Below are positions 1 to 13,445 of a stretch of 64,000 nucleotides of DNA, one piece after another (the stretch's first letter is position 1; each line of letters opens with the position of its first letter). Below the pieces are notes generated by a model. It ran no database searches. It worked only from the letters and a program-made list of their open reading frames with translations, and had not been told where the DNA came from. Source of the DNA: Filosporella fistucella. Taxonomy: Eukaryota > Ascomycota > Leotiomycetes > Helotiales. Position numbers and translations under genes: made by a program. The stretch covers positions 1,674,001-1,738,000 of the forward strand of contig JAQJZZ010000015.1 of NCBI GenBank assembly GCA_030077755.1, in the 5' to 3' direction.

Positions 1-2197
1 GATCGTCACCCTCAGCGGTAGCTTTCTCGATAGCCTGCTGGGGTGTCGTGTTAGAGTCTGCAGCGCCGGCATCTGCTCTTGGTCCACCCCATGTCCTCTG
101 TCCTGCTGTGAATATGCCTGGTTATGTTAGTCGAATATCCTCGCCAAAATACCCACATAGATTGAGGCTCGTATTTAGGGGGAAGTAGGCTGCAATGAAC
201 GTACCATAGACCATGTAGAACCAATTGAAGAAAGGGTTGATGATGAACATGAGAGGGTAAAGCCAGATTTTGTAGCGCTTCAGCTTTGCTCCAAAGTAGA
301 TCATCATCACCCAATTTAGACCGAGAGAAATAGCAATGAACCCAACGGGAAGATCTTGAACTTTCTTCGAGGTACTGATGATGGATATCAACATTATAAA
401 GAAAAGAAGTGCCGTAGTTCGGATGGTGTTTTGCATGAATCGAACAACAGCCAAGATTGGATATCTTTTCCAGATTCTCATGTCTGTCAACATGCATACT
501 TCATTGGTAATGAAGCCCAAGAACCATCGGCGGCGTTGCTTGATCAAAGACCGATATGTTTGAACTGCTTCAGTCTTACAGAATGCGGAAGTACACATTT
601 GGATCTGATATCGTTTTTTGGCACCGATCATGAAAAGATGAGTCAACCATCTGTCTTCGCCAAGATGGCATTTACCATAATCAAAGAGATCCTCGCACTG
701 CTCGGCTTTGTCGGCGAAATAGTACTTTGCCATTCTTCTGAAGGCAGAAAATCGCAACATGGTTAGGGCTCCTGGAAGACAAGTGACAGCTCCACATCCA
801 GATTCGACTGTTCTCTCAAAGAGTTGTCCATGAATGTACTCCATATCCTGCAGTACAGTAATCAAACTATGCTTCTTGGTAGTTGAAGTGATGACACCCG
901 TCATAGCAAGCATATCTCTCGAATTGCCAGGACTCAACTCCATGTCGTAAACGAAATTTTGGAGACAGACGCGATCCAAAATGCAATCCGAGTCAATGAA
1001 GAGGATAAATAGATTGTCGTTTCGCTTGAGGTATTCGGTGTAGACACGGTCGATGAGCTTGAACGTAGCTTTCTGACAATGCCTCTTCCCACCATGAGGA
1101 AATCGGGAAACAGTTATTCGAGCGGTTCGGTACGTGACATCGATGCTCTTGGGGTAAGAGTCCAGCGAGAGAGGAACACCAAGCTTCTCGATCGTCTTGA
1201 GGTATAGCTCATCTTCTTGGTCTCCATCGAATGACAGGAATACATGAATACACGAAGGTGGGTAGTCGCAGTCCACCACTGAGTCGATCGCGGTTACCAA
1301 AATATCAGGCTCTTCTTTATAGCAAGGCATGACAATAACCACTTTTGGTGCCGAGTTTTCATCCAAGACCTGCTTTATGCGTTTCGTCCGTCCAAGTGAA
1401 TGGGTGACTAGTTGATAGACACAGAACAGCCATGGTACTGTCAGCAAAGCTGCAAAAGACCAAAACCCAAACCACTGGAGGAAGGATACCATCGGAACTG
1501 GGAAGTACTGGGTTATTTTGTTCGGAAGCGGGAGCGTTACGATCATGATGGGTAGGAAGATGCATCTGTCGTGCTTGGTCAGGTTGATATCATATTCTCA
1601 AGGGCGTGTTGCATACCTCAGAAGAGTGAATACAATGGCAATAACCACAGCAAGAACCTTCACTGACCAATGCTCAGCCTTTTGGTAGACCTTAACTAAG
1701 CAGTACATGAATGCTGCAAGCCATAGAAACCATTCGAGAAATGCTGCAATCATCACCGATCCAACGATTGCAGTATAAGCTATCTAGAGGCAGAAAGGTG
1801 TTAGTGGACTACCCCACAAGCCACACGGAAACTTATCGAGACAATCGAGATAGAAGTATACTGACATCTTTCGCCGGCCAAGGCGATGTATCGAATTGAG
1901 ACATGATGAACGACGAATTCAGAACGAGTGTAGCGTTGAGGTGACGATTAGGATACTCGAGAGAGTTTAAGAGGAAAAGTAGGACCACTTGTGCGAGGTT
2001 GCGTCTTGAAAGACTAGACCGATGCAAGAGCCCGAAAAGGAAGTACGAAGTGAGCTGGGTGGCTGCATGAGAACGCGTCAGTATTTATTTTTACTTCTTC
2101 CCTTCTAGAATAGTGGCGGAGAGAGGGGCAACTCTTACTTACGGGCTTTATCGATAGAATACTTCGTATTGTTAACCCTCCATAAAAGCAATCCCAA
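1..2197 (-). CDS. Chitin synthase, division III (class VI/VII, ChsD-like), 3' and 5' incomplete
   Basis: Membrane glycosyltransferase (GT2) that polymerises UDP-GlcNAc into chitin at the plasma membrane. Exons read from the right: 2143-2197, 1866-2062, 1617-1783, 157-1565, and 1-105, which runs off the window. Phases agree at every junction. The main exon has the core: a PCYKEEPD segment, the acceptor-site acidic DSD, EDRWL, and the chitin synthase signature QRRRW. Hydrophobic segments precede and follow the catalytic part. The last exon reads GQRTWGGPRADAG, which I take as the division III version of the C-terminal WGTKG motif. The first exon is not resolved: the segment from 2197 has no in-frame ATG and must be spliced to something upstream, but the 2.2-2.6 kb leader contains no convincing start. 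Class VI versus VII is uncertain; the family call is firm. Confidence 0.88.
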
Positions 2198-5100
2198 CTT
2201 GTTGGAGATGAATCAACACCTTCAAGTTCAAGTTACACAGTAACGATTCTGCGAAAGACGACTGGTTTAATCACACTGATAGTTGATAGTGTAAACCTGT
2301 CAGTGAATCGTTTGCTAAAGCTTGATTCAGAGAATGGCAAGCGAGCGTTGGTGATATGGTTCACAACGTCTCCAAGTCGCTTCGTATAAATTGTGGCAGC
2401 GAGATCGAAGACGAGTACAGCGCTGGATCGGTGGGTGTTGGCGTGGCTGCTGCAGGTTATACGGATTGCAGGTACTGAATGTAGCTGCAGTGTCTCAGTC
2501 TGTAGAGAGAAGTTGCAGCGAAACGAATGATTGATGAGACAGATGATAAGCCGTTCTATGGGACAGGAACGAACGTCGAAGGTCGAGAGAGAGTGAAAAG
2601 AAAACTAGAAGAACAGTGACATGACAATTGGCTTGAAAGTGCAATGCTTGTCTGGCAGAAGCAAAAACTGGGATGGACTTATATTGAAGGAGAAAGGGAA
2701 GAGGAGAGGGGTGATAGTAGAGGGAAGTACCTATAATAAGGTAGCTAGAAGAAAGGGAAGGTCAAATCCATGGTGCAGGGAAGGTAGGTTAGGAAGGAGG
2801 TCCCAAACCACGACGGGACAACTCGCGCGCTCTCTACTCTTCCTCTGACAAACGGATGTGGAAGTGGATTGAAGCTTGTGCGTTCAGTGAACATGGAGCG
2901 TTGGAGCTGGCCTTTCTGTGTTGAGTCGAGTGTTTGGACTGAAATCTGCATCTGGTGCTTGGCCCTCTCGATGTTATCCCCAGCAAGGGAAAGGCTGGTC
3001 CAACAAATCATGTCCTGCCTTGACGGTCAGAGCATTTCGGGCTGGTAAAGTTTCCAAGTTGTCACTGGCGCAACGGGACACAGAACCTGGACCCAAAATT
3101 GCGTACTTGCGACTATCCTGCCAGAAGATGGCTTTTGCCTCCTCCCTACCCATCTTGGGATTGCGTGAGGTGAGGTGGGAATTCCTTGCTGTGCTGCGTA
3201 TTGCCCGAAAGGTGTTGAAGCTGTTTTTGGAAGTGCAGATGATGAGTGAGGTGGTCAGGGGTACCTCATTCGGAAGCAGCCTCTGGCTCTGGTCTGGCCT
3301 GGTACCCCAGGCTAGCCTCTTATTAAGCGACCTGGGAAGATCATCTCACCCATGCAGAAAACGACCACATCGCCCACGACCTGGAGCACAACACTGCAAA
3401 ATCTGCAAAAAAGCACAATATGGATATATTGATCAATGCATTGAACGCCGCAATTGACCGAGTCACACCTCGAACAATAAGTAATCCAGATATATGTCTC
3501 GATTCTATCCTTTCTCTTTGTTGTTTTCTCTTTCCTCTTCTCCCTCCATTTTCCCGGCGGGAATCGGCGTGCGTTTGCACGCTATCATGATCCGTCCGTC
3601 TGTGCATCTGAAATGCCAAGAAGATTGAAGACATGAAGAATTGTCTAGTCTCTTCACGGTATTCTTTACGATGGAAACGAATCAATCCCGAGCACCTGTC
3701 ATTGGACGGAGTGGTCGAGACAGCCCGTACATCAATTGAAGTCGTCTGCGGAGGAGGCATCTCAATTTGCACTCGACATTGGTGCAGTCACCGTCAATTA
3801 TTAGCGTTGCAACGGACTCTTGAATTCTCCAGCAACTGCACGCCGTCATCAGCCACTCAGGGGTAAAGGGACCCAGCCGACTTTATTTCAATCTCTTCTC
3901 TTGAGGCTGTGAAGATTTAATGTGGCCAAGCCGGAACAAGCTTACCTAGCTGTAATCGACGACAGTAACTCTACGCTGCTTCAATCTCGGTGTCCCGTCA
4001 AGAGTTGAAGGGTCGGTTACATGCCGAATGCCCAGAGTTCGTTCCTTCAACAAGGAGTGTATGTACTGTACCTCGTACTTCTTCAGCGCTTGCTCTTCCA
4101 TCTCAAGTTTTGAAAACGAGGCTTTGCAACTGTCAGAACTCAGACCATTTCACCTTGGTACCATCATCGTCGCGTAGTAAGACATTTCTCTTCGACAAAA
4201 GCTGCACCCGCACGAGGTGGACAATTGGAAGTCTTCGGTTCCCCCATCCTGCCCTCGCCTGGCCTCGGCACTAGGCTCGCACGTCCTTCGCCTGCAAATC
4301 TTCCCCAACCCAGATCGCAATCGTGAAGCTCGCAAGGATTACCCACGCTCTCGGCCCTGCAGACACCTCTCAGATCTCCTGCTCAGGTCTCACTTAGTCA
4401 TGCTGTTGTTATCCGTACTGTGCTGTACGGAGGTAGAGTATGTTGGTACTTACGGAAGTAGACTTTTGAACGGCAGACGCAAGTCGGGAAGTCATTTAGC
4501 AAGGTACCAGGTACCTCCCCTTACCAACCTTACCTTACAGTAGGTATTTCTATTTTGATACTGTATGCATGCCTCTAAAATGAGAAGTCAAGAAGACAAA
4601 CACGCCTCTGCAGACGTCATGCCACAAAAGCTAGATATCTCACCGACTCCCCGTATCCATACAAGTCGACACTGCATTCAACCCAGACGGGCTGGAATGA
4701 AATGTACGGAGTAGGTATGAATGTAGGTATGAAAATCATGAATGATGCAATGCAGCCAGCACATACTGCATTGCATAAAAAAGTATCCATCCAAAGGTAG
4801 ATCTGGGCCAGCCGCATCCCAGTGCTGTGCAAAACAAGCGAACCCGCAAGACTTCTCCACTCGGAGATTTTGTCGAAACCCCTGACGGCCATCATTCAAT
4901 TGATCTTCCTCGCTTGCCGCCCTCACGTGAAGCCAATCGGGCCTCGCAGGCCCCACACATTCGCTCGTTTCACTCCCCCCCCGTCTTGCCCGTGTCAGTC
5001 GCTGCTGAAACCAAACAAAAACATGGGGCTCGTGTGGTGCGTATTAATAGCTCTCCTGCAAACTTGCTTATTTGCGGTCAGTGGCGAATATTGACTCAAG

Positions 5101-5802
5101 CCAGCAATGCATGTCAATCACACTTCAAACCTCACACTACCTACCAGTGTGGTTTTTCAGCACGGCGTTCTTCTCATATAGGGAGGGACTGTATATTATT
5201 GACGTGTGATGATGCCGAGTTGTCGGACGGCCTATGGTGAGGGCAAAGTGCATGCAGCAAAGTACTTGAAAATTCAGCAACGCAACAAACGAAAACCTCA
5301 AACCCTCCATTCTGTTCCCCAATTTGTGCTCCCCTCATCGCAAGATTCCACTTTCCATACATCACCTGGTCTTCGCGATATGTCCCCCAATGAAGCAACC
5401 AACAAACGGTCGAATGCGGTCCCACCAACCCCACCCCATCTCAGTCTGCCCTTCCCTTGAGCAATGATGCAGTTTCGCTAAGCGGTTAACATCTATCACA
5501 TTGCGGTTAGCTTCGTGAGATGAGTGTTTCCGTTCACTCTGTTGCTCTCAAGACAACCGGTCCTAAGAGTGGAATCGATCGAGATCAACTTCGTGATGTT
5601 TCGTCGGTCGCCAGAGAAGAAGTAATGGTAATGAGCTGCCTAGCAGTGCCGGTACCCATCAAAACTTCGTGACAATCACGTCCTAAAATGCAGCCCACAA
5701 GCAGGGCCACCATCAGCACTCGTAATCTATGATAGCAATTATGATTATTTTCATTAACGTAAAGGGACCATCTTGTTTCTTCTGATCCGCCAGGAGGGGA
5801 CT
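2198..5802. other. Intergenic region, 3.6 kb, promoter/leader of the chitin synthase gene
   Basis: I see no supported gene. Open frames are short and not family-like. The right half holds several GGTACC palindromes (near 3261, 3299, 4157, 4502, 4509, 5646). 2200-2600 read on the minus strand is C/T-rich and looks like transcribed leader; the missing first coding exon of the chitin synthase should lie here or further right. Confidence 0.5.
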
Positions 5803-8800
5803 CTACTGCTTGCCATCAGACTTGGCAAGGCGAGATGCGTGCTCTTGAAGCATGGCTTTCCGAGTAAGTCTACCACCAGTTGCTGGGACTCTCGCAGATT
5901 GCGGAGCATGCAGCTGACTAGCGATGGGACCCAGAGTCGATCTAGCAGCATCTTTCTTGGAAGGGAGGGGAGGAAGTGGACCACGCTTGGAGTTTGTTCC
6001 TGAATTCTCGACATGGGAAAAAGTTGGCTTGGAATCATACCAGTCGACGTCACTGAGCTGTAATTTCCTAGCCCGTTGACCACTGCGATTATTGCCAGAT
6101 TTATCAGGTCTGGAATGATTCAAGGCAGCGGCCTTGTCAAGACCTGTATTGTTTGTGTGAATATTTGTGTTAGGGGAAATGGGGCCAAGTAGTGAATCAC
6201 CATCTTGCTCTTCGCCATCACGAAGATCATAATTCAGAACCAGGTTCTTGATTCGTTGTTGTTCCTCCCGCTCGGCAGCCTGTTGCGTCTTCATTGCAAT
6301 GGCAAAGGTAGAATCCGAGGGAAGCGCAACTGTGCGTGTCTGAGAAAGCTATTAGTACTATATTTTCTACAATCCTCAATTAACGAACCTGCTGGCGATT
6401 TCCCCGCTTTGTCAAAAGTGAGAATGCCATTGTTCCTGGCGGTGTTGGATTGCCACTGGCAGATTCCTCGGCCCAAGTCTCGTTAGCAGTACCAGCATCC
6501 TTTCGCTTCATTGGGAGAGGTGCGTCAAAGGTTGATTTTCGCTCGTGTTTTCTTGAGTCTAAACTTTCAGCCATCATTTTTGCATACTCACGCTCGAAGT
6601 CTGCTTCATCTTCAGGGTCGATCTCTTCTTCTTCACGGGTCACCACAATAGCTTCTTCTTCAGAGTCTGTTTCTGGAGCGGATGGAGGTGCATCGCCGTT
6701 AGTATCAAGCTTGTGATGAAGTCAGTATTCTGCTGATTTGCTTAAATGTGACACTTACGTCTATATCATCTTCTGATTCTGACTCGTCTTCACCATCAGC
6801 ATCAGGGAGACCGACATCGACCTCATTGTCATTGTCACCAATACCGTCATCTGAAGACCCATCACTGTCGGGCTCTTCAGGCTCGACCGCTTTGTCAATG
6901 CCAGAGGTTTTCTGATCTTGTGCAACAGCGAGTTGAAAAGCCCGACTTGCCTCTTCCAAGTTAGAAGCAAGCTTCCATTGTGGTCTAGTCAGGGCGAAAA
7001 CATCTTGCACGATGAACTCAATGTCCATGGGAAGTGTATCCTTGGTGTAAATGTAATACTATAAATAATTAGTACTTGTGGAGCTGAAGAATATATTTGT
7101 TACGTACTTGGAAAAAGGACAAAAAGTAATCAAGCTTCTTGCCAGAGGCCCCACGATTGAAGAAGATACCACATGTTTCGAGTAGCGTTGCTACGAGGCG
7201 GATACGGAAAAAGTCATCTGGCAGATCAAATGGATTGAAACGTCCCGGAATAGGTGGGCCACCTATTAAATTAGCACTCGATCGTTCCAAGAATTAGCCG
7301 TGCTTACCGTGACCGAAGGTCATGATCCGATAGAGCGTGTCAAAGATGACTGGATGGTCAACCATTCTATAATTGTAAAGCTCACCCAGATACTTCACTT
7401 CCGCAATTCTACGTTGGTTGTATTTGAAATCGTTCTGCTCCAGGCCAACAACAATGTATTCCAAAACGTTATCGATGACGGTCGTTACGAAATCTTGGTG
7501 GTAGCGGTATAAAGCGCTTGCCAGAATTGCGAGAAGATGAATGTTGCCATATTTGACCTTGCCTGGTTTCGAAAAGATCTTCTCCAGAATCGTTACAACT
7601 TCTGTTTCTTCCCAGTGCAGCCTCCGAATCTGCTTCAGGATCTTTGCGTAGTTGCGCTGGTTCATGTCGAGATAAATGAGCTTACGAACGAACAAATCGA
7701 TTGGCGTCCTCTCTTTCTGTTGTATTGCAGCTCTGATAGGTGGATCAACATAGTACACGGCATTTTCGATGAGCATCCTCTCCTGCTGTCCAATATGTTG
7801 AACAGACTTCTTTCGCTTCAGTGTCTCCAAGAAGGAAACCATGCGAGGGGAAGTTTCAGGGTTGCGGAGCAGGTAACGACCGCAATTCTCGAGCAAATTG
7901 CAAATGATCTCAATATTCATCCTCGAAAAATCATCTAAACCGACCTTCAAACAATGAAAGATGACATGTTCTGGCACAACACCAAACTTTGTCAATTCTG
8001 CGAGGTAACGGATATTTCCTAGTCTAGCCTGACCAAGGAACTCTTTCTCCTTTCTTCGCTGCAAGCTCCGGAATTCTTGATCAAGGTGGTCAACTAAACC
8101 TTTTGTAATATCTGGCATATATTTGCCGAGAGTGGCGACAAGTCGAGAATATGAAGGAAGTAGGTCACTACGACCTTTAGGAATCTCTTGGACGGCTTTG
8201 ATCAGCCGGTTACGGGATGCTTTCGAATTGAGGAAGCAAAAGTCAATGGCAGCTTGATCAATCAAGTCTTTACTGGTGAGATCTGGGAGGCGGGCGAGAA
8301 GAGCATCTACTTGTGCACCGATTGTCTTATTGGCAATAGCAGTCGATTGGTCGTCCTCTTTCGTACTGGATGACACCGTCTCGCCTGATGTGTTATCGGC
8401 TGGATCAATTTTCTTGCCAACTTGCTCATCCGTATCGACTTTTTTCTTCTTGCCATCTTCGAGCAGCATTCCAGGAACCTTTCCTTTTAGATCCACTAGA
8501 TTTTCATAGAAGCGTCGCTCTTCCTCGTCTTCCCAAATGCCTGCACCGTCTCCCTCGCCTCGTAAATATTCACCGGTTTTAACAAGACCGATCCCTCCAT
8601 TGCCAGCTGCTGAATTGTCCTCGGAATCCTTGAGATCTGGCATTTCTCCTCCTATCGCATCCGCAAGAACTTGGGCATTGGAGACAAGTCGCTCCTGAAG
8701 CTTTACAGCCTTTTCGTAATTTGCTTGTCTATCCTCGAAAACCTGTCCAGACTTGACATAGGCCTCAGCATCTTTGCGAGCCTGTTTACCGATGGCCTTT

Positions 8801-9856
8801 TGATCGCGGATCACATGGGCCTTAACATCTTCAAAATATCTCTTCAAAATATTACGGAATCTCTCTTGGAGCTCGTGCGAGGCGAGTGGCGGATCGAATG
8901 TAGCACCTGCAGGTGACATAGGTTCATCTGAAGAGTCATCATCTGCGTCTACTTCACCATTCGTGGGTTTTGTGGCTCCATCCTCTTCTACCGTCTTTCG
9001 GCCCTCAGATCCAGCTTCCTTTACACCAAGGATATCCCACCCAAATGCCTTAACGAAAATGACCAAAAGGGGAAGGTTAGCATGGTCTCGATCATGACCA
9101 AGGAGGTCTTTGAGAACCTCTAGAGGAAACGGTTCAGCCCCACCACCTTTACTAGATGTAGATTTGGATTTCATATCCGAAGTTTTGGTCGCAGCTTGGG
9201 AGAGTGACTCCTTGCCCCTTGAGGCGTCATCGGGCCTGGCAACGTCGTCTAATGTTCTCAAAACACCTACTAGCCATAATTCCGTGACCACTCTCAGTAG
9301 GACTCTCTGACGCGTAATCCGTTCTTTTTCCTCTTTTTCCCTTGCCTCAGCTGCCAGCGTCTTCAAGAGGGACTTCTCTGGGGTAGCCAAGCCCTTGCCA
9401 ACAAGCCACCCTAAAAACTCCGTAAATTCTGCTGGTCCAAATCGTTGATGCAATGCGCTGACTATCTCAACTCCAGCCTCAATCTCCCCTGGCGACTTCA
9501 ATCTACACAACCCCTCATAGCAAGCCGATATAATTTCAGATAGGTATTTGTGTAGGCTCAGGGTACGGATCTCTTGGAGGAAGGTACTTAAAGTCGCAGA
9601 AGATACTGCGGTTCGGAGACGTTTTATGAAGGCTGTATTTTTCTTGAGAGAGGAATCGAGGGATTTGTTCACTTGATATACTCCTGCAAAATATTAGAAC
9701 TCCTGTCCATCCATAAACTCTTGATGTACTGACCCTTCTCGCCATCCCAAGCACGGCTATTCAATTCGCGCAACTCGCCTGCAAGATAATTATGTCAGCT
9801 ATACCTCCATGCAGCTAGAATTCCCAAGACCACGTACGCTTTCTCTTGCGATCCAT
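5803..9856 (-). CDS. UPF2: UPF2/NMD2, nonsense-mediated mRNA decay factor
   Basis: Scaffold of the NMD surveillance complex that bridges UPF1 and UPF3 in the cytoplasm. Exons (right to left): 9838-9856, 9734-9778, 9683-7308, 7262-7108, 7058-6759, 6709-6389, 6339-5803, giving 1250 aa. The start ATG at 9856 sits in a 19-nt exon ending at a GTACGT donor; the joined N-terminus reads MDRKRKRELRELNSRAWDGE, as in fungal UPF2. Large exon 3 holds the MIF4G repeats, separated by an acidic linker around residues 220-260 and a second low-complexity linker. MIF4G-3 ends across the 7262/7308 junction (GHGGPPIPGRFNPFD). After it come a long D/E/S-rich stretch and the basic/hydrophobic C-terminal segment expected to bind UPF1. 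All splice phases agree. Divergent from niaD, 3.6 kb away. Confidence 0.95.
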
Positions 9857-11997
9857 AAGGATCAATCTGATCCTGCCGGAGGCAGGTTCGCGGGTGTAGT
9901 TAAGGTTGTATCGTGCCCTTTATGCCCCCCACATGCGCGAGTCGTTCTAAGGGAACATGAAGGACCAGTGGAAGAAAGACTTTGCAGAAGCAGTGAAATG
10001 CATCTGAATAGGCTGACAGGGACCAGAGGGGTCTAATTAATTGTGTGCAGGGTTGGTGACAATCGCTGCGGAAATGGCGATGCTCATGAATCAAAAGATT
10101 GATGTTCAATCTTGCATGGTGGCAGAATGATGCGCTTAGGCGGTAAGGTCCCCAACGCCAAAGCCGTCTAGTACCGTTTAATGGTGGTTATTGTTTGTAA
10201 GAATAAACCGGGAATCAAGCTTTTTGGGTTCCGTTTTGCATATGGGCATGGTTCACAAACAGTTCCATGTCTATCTCAATAAATTCACTTTTCCTCTCCG
10301 CTGGGACATTAAGGAAGACATCATAGACCCTGCTTGGTGACAACCCCTCACCGAACTCCCAAGCGACCCACGGTCCACATTCCGATCTTTCTTGGCCAGA
10401 TCTTTTGCAAGCCGGCAACGATAACAACTACCAAACATTTTAAAGAGGATTTCTAAATTGATTCTGCTGGAATTGTGCTACATGAATTGAGCTTGATCGG
10501 GTCCGTCAAAGGAAAGTTTAGTCGTTGCATGTAGCACATGCTTCATTCCGTCGTCACAAAGAAACGTCTGACGAGGTTGTAGATAGTTCTCTGGCTATTC
10601 TGAAAGTGCACAGCTCCAACGACATGAGCTGTGAAGTCTACTGGTTAAGTTATATCCCAACTCTCGATGGCATTCGGGGCTCACTGGCCAGTCTAGATTT
10701 CAAGAAGCCTGAGGCTCCGTGGCAGAAAGGCTGAATGATGTCTCCGTTAAGCATCTATCATTGATATTATGGCCTCAGCCTCACCTGCCACCGGAGAGTA
10801 GAGCTGTTACTCATGCTGTAATACGTCAACACCACCGGCCATCTTCCTTCAGATCCCTGGACTCGAAAAGTTGAGACTATGGTATTTTACTTCTAGTATG
10901 TTGGTGACCTTTGACACAGAAGGATTAAGAATCTCATCCTGACCATAGCAAACCGAATATTAAAAGGTTTATTTTCCGATTGATAGGGACCTATGGAACA
11001 AAGAACAGTTGCCCTTGAATTCGTTGGAGCAAGCACTTATAGTGCAAATAGTTTGTCTCTGTCCCCCGGCGCAAGTCTGCCGTGCTCGCTATTTCTATAT
11101 TCTCAGAGTTTAAGTGGACTACAAACAAGAACTTGAACCGTAGTGCCTTATCGTTTCCTTCTGAATATTGTCCAGCAATCGTTCATTACGTGTTGGCTAA
11201 CAATTTGGGTGGCAGGCACCTAGTATCTCCGCGAGGTTTGTCGGTGGGAGGCCGGCATTCAGCATCAGGTGCTCGATGTACAGCAGGGATTCGCTGCTCT
11301 TACTAGGCATTCAGTTGGCTCGAGATTTCTGTCGACGTTATAGATGTCATTATATGTATAGAGCAGGACATGAGCAGGTGTCTCAAACCCTTTCGCAAAG
11401 ACTGACGGGATAGAGATCTGCCACTATACGATCTCAGCACTATCAGCTAGACATTCGTACGGTCTTCAAAGCCACTTCATGCACTTGATGTCGGTGGAAG
11501 TTATTGCTGGCCGAATTCTGATGATGGCTGGATTTTGCTTAGTACAAGCACATATCATTCGCCATTCCAATCAGGATGAACCGACTCGCTTTGGCGAAGG
11601 TGCCTTTTTGACAACGATACCAGGCACTTACGGAGCAAGGTCAGACCCCATGACTCGAAAAGGGTTCGAAGATTACTTCTGGGGAACCCAACATAAATTC
11701 AGGTTGGCTTCTGCACGAAACACGCCATTATTGCAGCTATTACTGAGTTTTGTGAGTTCTGATGCTTCTGGATGGCCATTTGGTACAGCGGCATACCTTC
11801 CGCATTTCCATTCTGGCTTTAAACTGGATGTGGATTCCCGTCATTCTACCTGGGTGCTGGTAGGAGCAGTTCTGATAGGGATGCCAGTTCCAATCCGTTC
11901 TCCGAGGCAGTCATGATGCTTCAGATATTGCCTATACTATACCTGTATTGCACTTGTGCTGAATTCGAGAGCATTTCAATTATTTCCAAGCGCAGTC

Positions 11998-12866
11998 AGA
12001 TAAGTGTTGGCTGCTTTCCTGGAAACAATGTAGTTTGTGTTGAAGACTACAGTATCCCGCAAGCCGCAACTGTTGCATGGGCCACTTGGCAAATATTGTG
12101 ATCATAGAATGTTTTGAGCTGCGGTGGAAATCGGAATGATAAGCAGATGGGCCTACAAATTCTACAGATAGGAATTGTCTCGGGATTTGAGGAAGTAAGT
12201 AGTGGAGTAAGAGAACAGAGAAAAAACGTCGCCTGGGTGTTCGAATTCTTTGCCAACGTTACCTGCATTTAAGCGTACCTTGGTTGGTTGAAGTATCTCC
12301 GGGGGTCCTGGTTCCATATATCTCAGGGGATGCCAGTGACAAATGACATTTACGAAGAGAAGCAAGATGGAAAGATCTCATCGCGGGGAAATAGCCCTAC
12401 AGTCGGGACAGTGTATACCTAGCATAGCCCCGTCCGGAGCAGTTGCAGAGCTGATAGCTGCATCATATTTCCAAGGAGTCGTACATCGAGCGGCAAACAA
12501 TGGGAGAGGACAAGATGAGTTTAAGAGCGCACGACTTAAGGAAAGATATTTCCTTATTGTGTGTTCTCAGCGGGAGTGGCCACAGATAAGAAACATTGAG
12601 GCTACAAGCCCGGAGATGTGGTAATTTCTGGCTCGTCTAGCAGTCGAGGCCAACCACAAGCGTGCGATAAGGCCTGAACCAGACACGCCAGATCCACCTC
12701 GGTAGCTAAAAAACCCAAGCCAAGTCAGTTTTTCAGCCCACTGACTGGGCCTGGCAAGCACCCAACTGCTGAGAGATCTACTGGTACTACCGTACTACGG
12801 AAAGACAAGACAGCGTAGATCCGCGGAAGTCGATTTGTGTTTGGTTTTCACACCACATCCTTATCG
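11998..12866. promoter_or_regulatory. Cluster of GATA-factor (AreA/NIT2-type) sites upstream of niaD
   Basis: HGATAR sites seen: AGATAAG 11998-12004, TGATAAG 12137-12143, AGATAG 12166-12171, TGATAG 12452-12457, AGATAAG 12584-12590, CGATAAG 12665-12671, and CTTATCG (reverse) 12860-12866. AreA/NIT2 binds such sites, preferably in groups, to activate nitrate genes when ammonium is absent. A single GATA site is common by chance; the support here is the density together with the NIT4 palindrome in the same segment. Confidence 0.6.
12820..12827. promoter_or_regulatory. NIT4/NirA-type nitrate-induction site (TCCGCGGA)
   Basis: A perfect TCCGCGGA palindrome, 619 bp upstream of the niaD ATG. This is the published binding sequence of Neurospora NIT4, the Zn2Cys6 pathway activator of nitrate assimilation (NirA in Aspergillus). 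The GATA sites at 12665 and 12860 flank it, fitting NIT2-NIT4 synergy. Binding is inferred, not shown. Confidence 0.75.
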
Positions 12867-13219
12867 TGATTTTCATTTCCTTCCCTCTTACTGTACATGC
12901 ACATCCACATCGAACGCCTGCCTCTCTTACCTACCTGCCTGCTTTGACCTCATCTCACTCACATCATCTCACCCTGGCATCCCGCATTCTGGAAACCCGC
13001 TCAATGATGATCCACTTCATCCATCTTCTTCCGCGCAAGTAGTCGTCACGGGAGGGTTTAGCCCGACGACTCCAATTGGAACTTTTTTGCTGCAAAACAC
13101 CCCTTGTCCATTGGTAGGTTTCGAGCCATGACGGCGAAATACTGATTGCCCATTCACTTCTCCACGCACTTCTTTTGTGCACCCCAATCTTTTCTCAGAC
13201 ACTTACTGTGCCTGTCGTC

Positions 13220-13225
13220 TATATA
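13220..13225 (+). promoter_or_regulatory. Possible TATA element of niaD
   Basis: TATATA lies 221 bp upstream of the niaD ATG, downstream of the nitrogen-control sites and the CT-rich stretch. It is the only TATA-like word I noted in the proximal promoter. Short motif, so weak support on its own. Confidence 0.35.
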
Positions 13226-13445
13226 CATCTTCAATGCTTGAAGCACTTCTTTCCTACCCTTGTTACATTGATCCATCCACAACTTCATTCATAGCAAGGC
13301 TAAGAATCTCACCACTTTACAGACGATCAAGTTGAGATTTCAGATCCCACTGCTTCGAATTTCCACAACCTTTCTTAGTCCTACAGCGGGACCTTACTCT
13401 CACCTCACAGCGCTCTGCCTTGGACTTCTACGTTGTGTTTTCAAA

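Larger units (their letters stand above)
9857..13445. other. Intergenic region, 3.6 kb, between UPF2 and niaD
   Basis: Shared upstream region of two divergent genes. No credible coding gene: the longest frame (11479-11916, 145 codons) has no recognisable family, no codon-like bias and no splice context. The right third carries the nitrogen-regulatory sites listed separately, then a CT-rich stretch (about 12850-13000) typical of fungal leaders. 9900-12000 shows nothing I can name. Confidence 0.5.

Noticed and set aside
2918..3457. 179-codon plus-strand frame in the chitin synthase upstream region
   Set aside because: Tryptophan/arginine-rich composition without any family resemblance, no splice or leader context; looks like chance.
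11479..11916. 145-codon plus-strand frame between UPF2 and niaD
   Set aside because: No recognisable domain, no plausible promoter or introns; kept as non-coding.
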